DNA of 64,000 nt from Karalla daura. Its lineage: Eukaryota > Chordata > Actinopteri > Chaetodontiformes > Leiognathidae. The stretch spans positions 6,198,433 to 6,262,432 of the forward strand of contig CM055200.1 in NCBI GenBank assembly GCA_029224185.1. Direction: 5' to 3'. Under the pieces are notes generated by a model. The model was not told where the DNA came from. It saw nothing but the letters and a program-made list of their open reading frames with translations, and ran no database searches. The translations under genes and the position numbers were made by a program. The first letter of the stretch is position 1. The number at the start of each line of letters is the position of its first letter. Shown piece by piece: positions 61,101 through 64,000 of the stretch.

Positions 61101-63262
61101 TTACACACAGGAGGACACAGGCCAGGTGTTATCGGCCTCATCAGATATCCAGTGTGACAGTAATGAGACGCGCTCAGGCACAGGTCACACACTGCAGCCC
61201 CCGAGCCAGGCACTCAGCTCGCCATTTGGAGCCGTAATGACTCGCAGCCATAGCCCAACATGAAGGCTGTCGTTAGAAAAACCTCTTAAAACACTCTCCA
61301 AGTGACAAAGAGAGACAATTGGGCTTGCCGCTGCAAAGAATTTCACTGGGAATCTGTTTGTCGTGTTGAATCGCGTTAAACAGTGTCATTACGTAGCAGA
61401 CACGGAGACAGAGAGTGAAAATGTTTCGTATTTTACGGTCACTACTCAACAGCCGAGGGATGTGGCATGAAATATAAATGTGACGCCAACCACGCCACGC
61501 CCCACCTCTTAAATTACTAGTGTGTGACCACCTACGTACTGTAAATGAAAACACGGCAGGCGGCAGATGACGTTTCTGGTGCTTCTCAAATGAATGGATC
61601 GCTTGGGTTGTTTTCAGTCACAGACCATGGCGCGCCATGTAGGAGCCATGATGTGCGAGGGACAAATGCTACAGCGGCGTGTTTACCTGCGGCATGTACC
61701 CGACCATCTTGCCCGGCACGCCGTGACCCGGGAACGCAGGCGGTTTCCCCAGCACGGTGATGTGACCCCGCGAGATCTTCAGAGTTCCCACGATGCACTT
61801 CAGGAGCGTGGTCTTCCCACAGCCGCTGGGTCCCAAAAGGCCGTAACTGGAAGCAAAAACCACCCCAGAGCATCAGTTCGGATCGCAAACCTGGAGGGGT
61901 GTGTGTTTGCTGTGAATTAGATTTAAGTGACACTGTTAAGGTCTAAAGCAGGTGGGACAATGGATGGATGGAAACTAGAAAATCTGCAGCCTCGTTCAGG
62001 CTTACCGTAGAGAGAGATGGAAACGAGAATACTATATGAATATATAAGAGCAGTCTTCATCTGCTTTGAGAAACAAAAGCACGCACCATGTGTCTTGGTA
62101 ACACTGATTTTCTCTGGATGCATTTCAGGTGTAACACTATCTGCCTTCCGGCCTGTTAGAGAAGTGAGAAAGTCTGCTGTCTGCTTTCTGTGCACGTGTG
62201 CTCAGTTCAGGAACACCATGGCTGTTCACATGCCTCAACTATTTCTGCCGTCTTTGAGTTCTTCCTCGTCCAGTTTGTCACTTCAGAAATGCCGGAATGT
62301 GTGAGAAAAGTGGTCCCACGACATGTTAACCTAGATGCTGTAGCGCCTCTCACTCTCACTCACGTGCACCAATGGCAGATTAGCAGGGGCTACGTGCAAA
62401 ACGAAAGTTCATAGTGACTTTCAGTTCTGGGGACTTCTTCGTCTGCCCTTTGGGGCTTCCTGTCTCCGCTTTCAGGAGCCAAACAATGTGCTAAAGCTGA
62501 ACCTGACAGTCCAGTAGGACAGTGAGATTTCGATCAGTCAGCGGAGACATGTCAGGACCTAGACCCTCAAATTAGCATACAACTAACAGCTGATCTAACC
62601 GACAGGAAGTAGAGCTTACACAATATCTCTTTGCAGGCTCTGCTCCTGTATTCCACTCTCCTTATTCCTCTGTTTGAATATAGAAGAAATCTCTGGTGTT
62701 AGCTCAATTTGTGCTTCGACACAATGTTACATTCTAAGAAGAAAATACAACTGAAAATATATAAATACACACCGACATATTGCAGATGTGTATATGCTCT
62801 ATTGCAGTCTTGCAAAATCTGCAGATGTATGGCCAACTAGATGGATTAACGCCTAGTGAATATGCACTCTGGACCCTGCAAGCGGTGCCTCTTTTACAGA
62901 CCTTCTGCTTTTATCAAAATTGGTACTCTCAAGTACAATCATAATAAAAACATTCTTCAGGTGCATATAATGGGTAAAAACAGCTGAAGCATGAAGCATA
63001 GATCAGAGAGAACTCGCTTGGCTTTGACAAACGTGTTTTGATAAACATCTTATCAGACCTATTAAGTGGCCTGAGATGTGAACGACAGATGGGAATCGTG
63101 GCGCTGCACTCACATCTGTCCCTGCGGCACGGTCAGGTTGAGGTTGCTGAGGACCTTCAGCTTGCCGTACGCCCGGCACACGTCCCGGCACCGGATGGCG
63201 TGGCAGTCCTGTCCGGCAGGCAGCGAGGCCTCCACGTCGGCCTTCATGTTCCCCTCCTTCAG
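44622..63262 (-). CDS. abch1: ABC transporter subfamily H half-transporter (19 exons, 700 residues visible)
   Basis: Nineteen exons on the minus strand sum to 2103 nt; all intron phases agree and no stop or frameshift occurs before TGA at 44624-44622. Numbering from the first visible residue: Walker A GPSGCGKT at 55-62, Q-loop Q103, signature LSGGQ at 154-158, Walker B LLILDEP 174-180, D-loop GVDP 183-186, H-loop H212. A Ser-rich acidic linker spans about 250-305. Membrane spans are predicted at about 342-361, 509-529, 558-576, 583-608, 620-636 and 677-698. The large loop 362-508 has N-glycosylation sequons at N374, N391 and N422. NBD-then-TMD order fits ABCG or ABCH; THYIEEARQANV and GLMRNGRLLAEGTP are ABCH-like. 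Such half-transporters dimerise; insect members move cuticular lipids, the fish substrate is unknown. The start is unsettled: an upstream exon may lie past 64000, or Met6 (63247) may be used. Confidence 0.9.
45061..45182 (-). mobile_element. tRNA-like SINE-type repeat copy
   Basis: TTCTTACTCTGAGGCGACAA followed by TGCTAACCACTCAGCCACTG is the reverse complement of a tRNA-like head found widely in teleosts. In the last abch1 intron. Confidence 0.6.
45183..45870. other. Rest of abch1 last intron
   Basis: Includes a poly-A run at 45414-45430 and a CpG-rich patch at 45590-45780. No exon seen. Confidence 0.5.
45871..45975 (-). CDS. abch1: abch1 exon e18
   Basis: Encodes IIWPVECIPYPLRYLSLVLP then QTYASEALRCIMYR, the re-entrant region before TM6 in ABC2 domains. 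Donor G|GTAACA enters a CA repeat almost at once. Confidence 0.94.
45976..47071. other. abch1 intron e17-e18
   Basis: AT-rich unique-looking sequence. Nothing recognised. Confidence 0.5.
47072..47231 (-). CDS. abch1: abch1 exon e17: TM4 and part of TM5
   Basis: SLVLVIILIVLQGVTGISFG is TM4; ALGIFYPNLILC begins TM5. Acceptor CTGCAG, donor G|GTAGGC. Confidence 0.94.
48432..48492. repeat. (GT)n microsatellite
   Basis: About 30 nearly pure GT units. Confidence 0.96.
49041..49071. repeat. (GA)n microsatellite
   Basis: About 15 GA units. Confidence 0.95.
49479..49513. repeat. (GT)n tract at the abch1 e16 donor
   Basis: Reads CA in the transcript and starts a few bases after the weak GTCCCA donor. 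Confidence 0.93.
49518..49621 (-). CDS. abch1: abch1 exon e16: TM3
   Basis: Contains LFVISVQIILLLLFILLVF. The donor AAG|GTCCCA is weak and runs directly into a CA repeat from about +4. Confidence 0.92.
49622..50207. other. abch1 intron e15-e16
   Basis: Unique-looking sequence. Nothing recognised. Confidence 0.5.
50208..50296 (-). CDS. abch1: abch1 exon e15: TM2
   Basis: ITFYLAVGLTALSFVLERKE then GLLDRSWVA. This is the membrane span followed by the ERKEGLLDR motif common to ABC2 membrane domains. Confidence 0.94.
50398..50468 (-). CDS. abch1: abch1 exon e14: end of loop, start of TM2
   Basis: Encodes FEEPIYGSKNTDFTTFVTPG and AVL. FEEPIYG is typical of ABC2-type half-transporter loops. Donor is GTCAGT. 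Confidence 0.93.
50548..50604 (-). CDS. abch1: abch1 exon e13: extracellular loop
   Basis: 57 nt, phase 0. Encodes AFVDHKLGSMSYLVALPIK. Acceptor TTTCAG, donor AAG|GTAAAA. Confidence 0.92.
50931..50980 (-). CDS. abch1: abch1 exon e12: extracellular loop microexon
   Basis: Only 50 nt; acceptor CGTCTAG|AT, donor CAG|GTAGAA. Encodes RQVAMMLQKKLHEAFQ. Phase agrees with both neighbours. Confidence 0.9.
51293..51363 (-). CDS. abch1: abch1 exon e11: extracellular loop
   Basis: 71 nt, acceptor TTGCAG|G, donor A|GTAAGC. Encodes MLQHQVSKEVVDGGSVHVWL then DLT. Confidence 0.92.
51364..53776. other. abch1 intron e10-e11
   Basis: AT-rich, with short CA/GT repeats (52331-52348, 52490-52514) and an isolated CpG-rich patch at 53020-53250. 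The frames over that patch show no domain. Confidence 0.5.
53777..53877 (-). CDS. abch1: abch1 exon e10: extracellular loop
   Basis: Acceptor CAACAG|GTG, donor AAAAG|GTAAGA. Encodes AFDGIRDAEYWGVIGFGKNF, with sequon NFT. Confidence 0.93.
54378..54546 (-). CDS. abch1: abch1 exon e9: TM1 and start of loop
   Basis: SLCFQFLLPVIQVSLICLCV is TM1, followed by the extracellular loop with sequons NET and NTS. Confidence 0.94.
54961..55057 (-). CDS. abch1: abch1 exon e8: connector before TM1
   Basis: Basic amphipathic segment with KWRNITALMIKTMVRMKRLP, resembling the connecting helix that precedes TM1. Donor is GG|GTATGT. Confidence 0.93.
55232..55412 (-). CDS. abch1: abch1 exon e7: linker
   Basis: Begins TLEHAFLQLCETSDQNDSN, then a Ser/Glu/Gly-rich segment without predicted fold. 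This is the cytosolic linker between NBD and membrane domain. Confidence 0.92.
55648..55722 (-). CDS. abch1: abch1 exon e6: end of NBD
   Basis: 75 nt, phase 0. Encodes VGLMRNGRLLAEGTPDAVMK and QHSAT, the usual last strand and helix of an ABC domain. Confidence 0.94.
55723..58093. other. abch1 intron e5-e6
   Basis: Contains an (ACA)n repeat at 55806-55831, a short CA tract at 56577-56596 and a SINE-type copy at 57345-57465. No exon seen. Confidence 0.55.
57345..57465 (-). mobile_element. Body fragment of the SINE-type repeat
   Basis: TCTCCAATCAACGTTAATGC, then GAGGAAACCCAGAG and CATGGAGAACATGCAA, match the reverse complement of the body of the same teleost repeat whose head is at 58.9 kb. 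Confidence 0.6.
58094..58157. repeat. (GT)n microsatellite downstream of abch1 e5 donor
   Basis: About 32 uninterrupted GT units, CA in the transcript, starting 19 nt after the donor. Confidence 0.97.
58177..58270 (-). CDS. abch1: abch1 exon e5: H-loop
   Basis: Acceptor TTCCAG|G, donor GTG|GTGAGA. Encodes IWQHLVEIVKTGKVSVIITT then HYIEEARQANV. A long CA tract (in transcript sense) follows 19 nt after the donor. Confidence 0.95.
58271..58913. other. Right part of abch1 intron e4-e5
   Basis: AT-rich. Nothing recognised apart from the SINE-type copy that follows. Confidence 0.5.
58914..59090 (+). mobile_element. tRNA-like SINE-type repeat with A and B boxes
   Basis: GGTATGATGGGTAGCACTG (A-box-like) and GGTTTGACTCC (B-box) are followed by TGTGTGGAGTTTGTACATTC. 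The 3' side has three copies of a TTTAGGGTA-like unit (59049-59080), possibly its variable tail. Same family as 45.06 and 57.35 kb. Confidence 0.65.
59182..59289 (-). CDS. abch1: abch1 exon e4: signature and Walker B
   Basis: Completes LSGGQ across the splice, then QRRRVSLGAALLQNPELLIL and DEPTVGVDPVLRA. Donor is GTATGC. The acceptor is preceded by a UG repeat rather than a normal pyrimidine tract. Confidence 0.95.
59296..59322. repeat. (CA)n tract at the abch1 e4 acceptor
   Basis: UG repeat in the transcript, ending 4 nt before the acceptor CAG. Confidence 0.93.
59323..60732. other. abch1 intron e3-e4
   Basis: Unique-looking sequence. Nothing recognised. Confidence 0.5.
60733..60887 (-). 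CDS. abch1: abch1 exon e3: helical subdomain
   Basis: Acceptor TTGCAG|GAT, donor CAG|GTGAGA. Encodes DLALYNEFTISDSLTFFGRI through LPQKHSLVRNL, between Q-loop and signature. Confidence 0.95.
60888..61686. other. abch1 intron e2-e3
   Basis: Nothing recognised beyond splice sites. Confidence 0.5.
61687..61846 (-). CDS. abch1: abch1 exon e2: Walker A
   Basis: Acceptor TTCCAG|T, donor CAG|GTAAAC. Carries YGLLGPSGCGKTTLLKCIVG and ends exactly at the Q-loop MPQ. Confidence 0.95.
61847..63113. other. abch1 intron e1-e2
   Basis: AT-rich. No exon, repeat array or regulatory block recognised. Confidence 0.5.
63114..63262 (-). CDS. abch1: abch1 exon e1 (first visible)
   Basis: Acceptor CTTGCAG|CTG, donor AT|GTGAGT. 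It encodes a short N-terminus and the first NBD strands (AIRCRDVCRAYGKLKVLSNL). An in-frame ATG at 63247-63245 is a possible start. The clear acceptor suggests at least one more 5' exon. Confidence 0.85.
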
Positions 63263-64000
63263 CTGCAAGAGAGCAGAAGACGCCTGGGCTCAGAGAGAGG
63301 GCCAATGATCCAGACCTGCGTCTGCAGCCAGATATACACCCTCAGCAACCCCAGGTAATGATCCCTTTATCTCACAAGTCATAATCCCACAAGAGTTTTG
63401 GAGATAAGGGCTTCAGCCACTCACTCTTCCCACCCATGTCTATGAGCAATGGTTTATCCCTGAATCAGCTGTGCATTTTTACGCATACAAGGAATTCCAG
63501 GGGAATGTCTTCCCCCCCTCCCAGCCCTATTTTAGCCCGCCATACATACGGAATTAAGTCTTAAAATGCAGAAATCTGGACTTAACCTGTTAGACAAGTG
63601 TGTCGTTGCTGTGGTCGGAACCACCTGACAGGTACTGATGTATTGTGGAGCATAACTCAGCGGTGTCAACGTGCACCTTTCATCCTGCTTTGTCTCCTCA
63701 TCTTGCAGCCTTTGTCCCAGTGTGTAAGGCAGTTTTTTTCGATGTGGTCTACAGTAAGTGGCTGATAAACAACCTTATGTAAGTTTGCAAATCATAAATC
63801 AAAAGAGAATTTTCAAGAATGCGAGGGGGGGAAACTGGTTTGCTCCGTGCGGGGGTCAAAAATGAGGTCAAAACAGTCGGACAAAACAACGCACCAGAAA
63901 TAATTCTTTCATACTATGATGTTCTTGGTGATTTCTTTGCAAGTATTTGGGTCGTAAAAACAATCCCTTGCCCGGTAATCTCCAATAACAGGCTTCTTTC
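63263..64000. other. Upstream of first visible abch1 exon
   Basis: No convincing initiator exon or promoter seen. Sequence is moderately AT-rich without CpG island, so the promoter probably lies further right. Confidence 0.45.

Noticed and set aside
63003..63305. 100-residue frame beginning MALSLSPG
   Set aside because: Shadow of abch1 exon e1 in another frame; the supported frame gives the ABC domain start and fits the splice phases.

Overview
The window looks like vertebrate, most likely teleost fish, nuclear DNA. It has short exons with GT-AG introns, very dense CA/GT, GA/CT and poly-G simple repeats, teleost-type interspersed repeats (a LINE remnant and several tRNA-like SINE-type copies), one 100-N assembly gap, and two multi-exon genes on the minus strand. 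Nothing suggests a prokaryotic, viral or plasmid source.

Left part (1-31.9 kb): a pellino-family E3 ubiquitin ligase gene, best matched to peli1. Five coding exons (12839-12922, 5511-5640, 4173-4274, 2507-2704, 1792-1980) encode the N-terminal half, essentially the FHA domain. The RING-containing last exon lies beyond the left edge. Exons 3-5 are perfect. Exons 1 and 2 carry several 1-nt length differences from the conserved pellino frame, so the gene as assembled does not read through cleanly: either consensus errors or a decaying copy. The coding start is followed upstream by about 18 kb of CpG-rich, repeat-rich DNA, probably a long first intron. It ends in a CpG island at about 31.3-31.95 kb with CRE and ZNF143-like motifs and good minus-strand splice donors, a plausible peli1 promoter and 5' UTR.

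Middle (32-43.5 kb): AT-richer intergenic DNA with no recognisable exon. It holds a cluster of CTTGTGCRCACAAG palindromes, an old repeat, a SINE-type element and homeodomain-motif-rich blocks that could be regulatory.

Right part (44.6-63.3 kb): an ABC half-transporter of subfamily H (abch1-like), reconstructed here as 19 exons encoding 700 residues plus a stop. Every splice phase agrees. The order is nucleotide-binding domain then six predicted membrane spans, with all catalytic motifs intact. The initiator exon may lie beyond 64 kb. ABCH is known from arthropods and some fishes and is absent from mammals.

The two genes have no evident functional link: one acts in innate-immune ubiquitin signalling, the other in membrane transport. 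The most interesting non-coding signals are complementary TG/CA tracts hugging peli1 exon 2 and similar tracts at abch1 splice sites, a GGGGCT hexanucleotide array, and a roughly 100-bp minisatellite carrying an RFX X-box-like motif in every unit.
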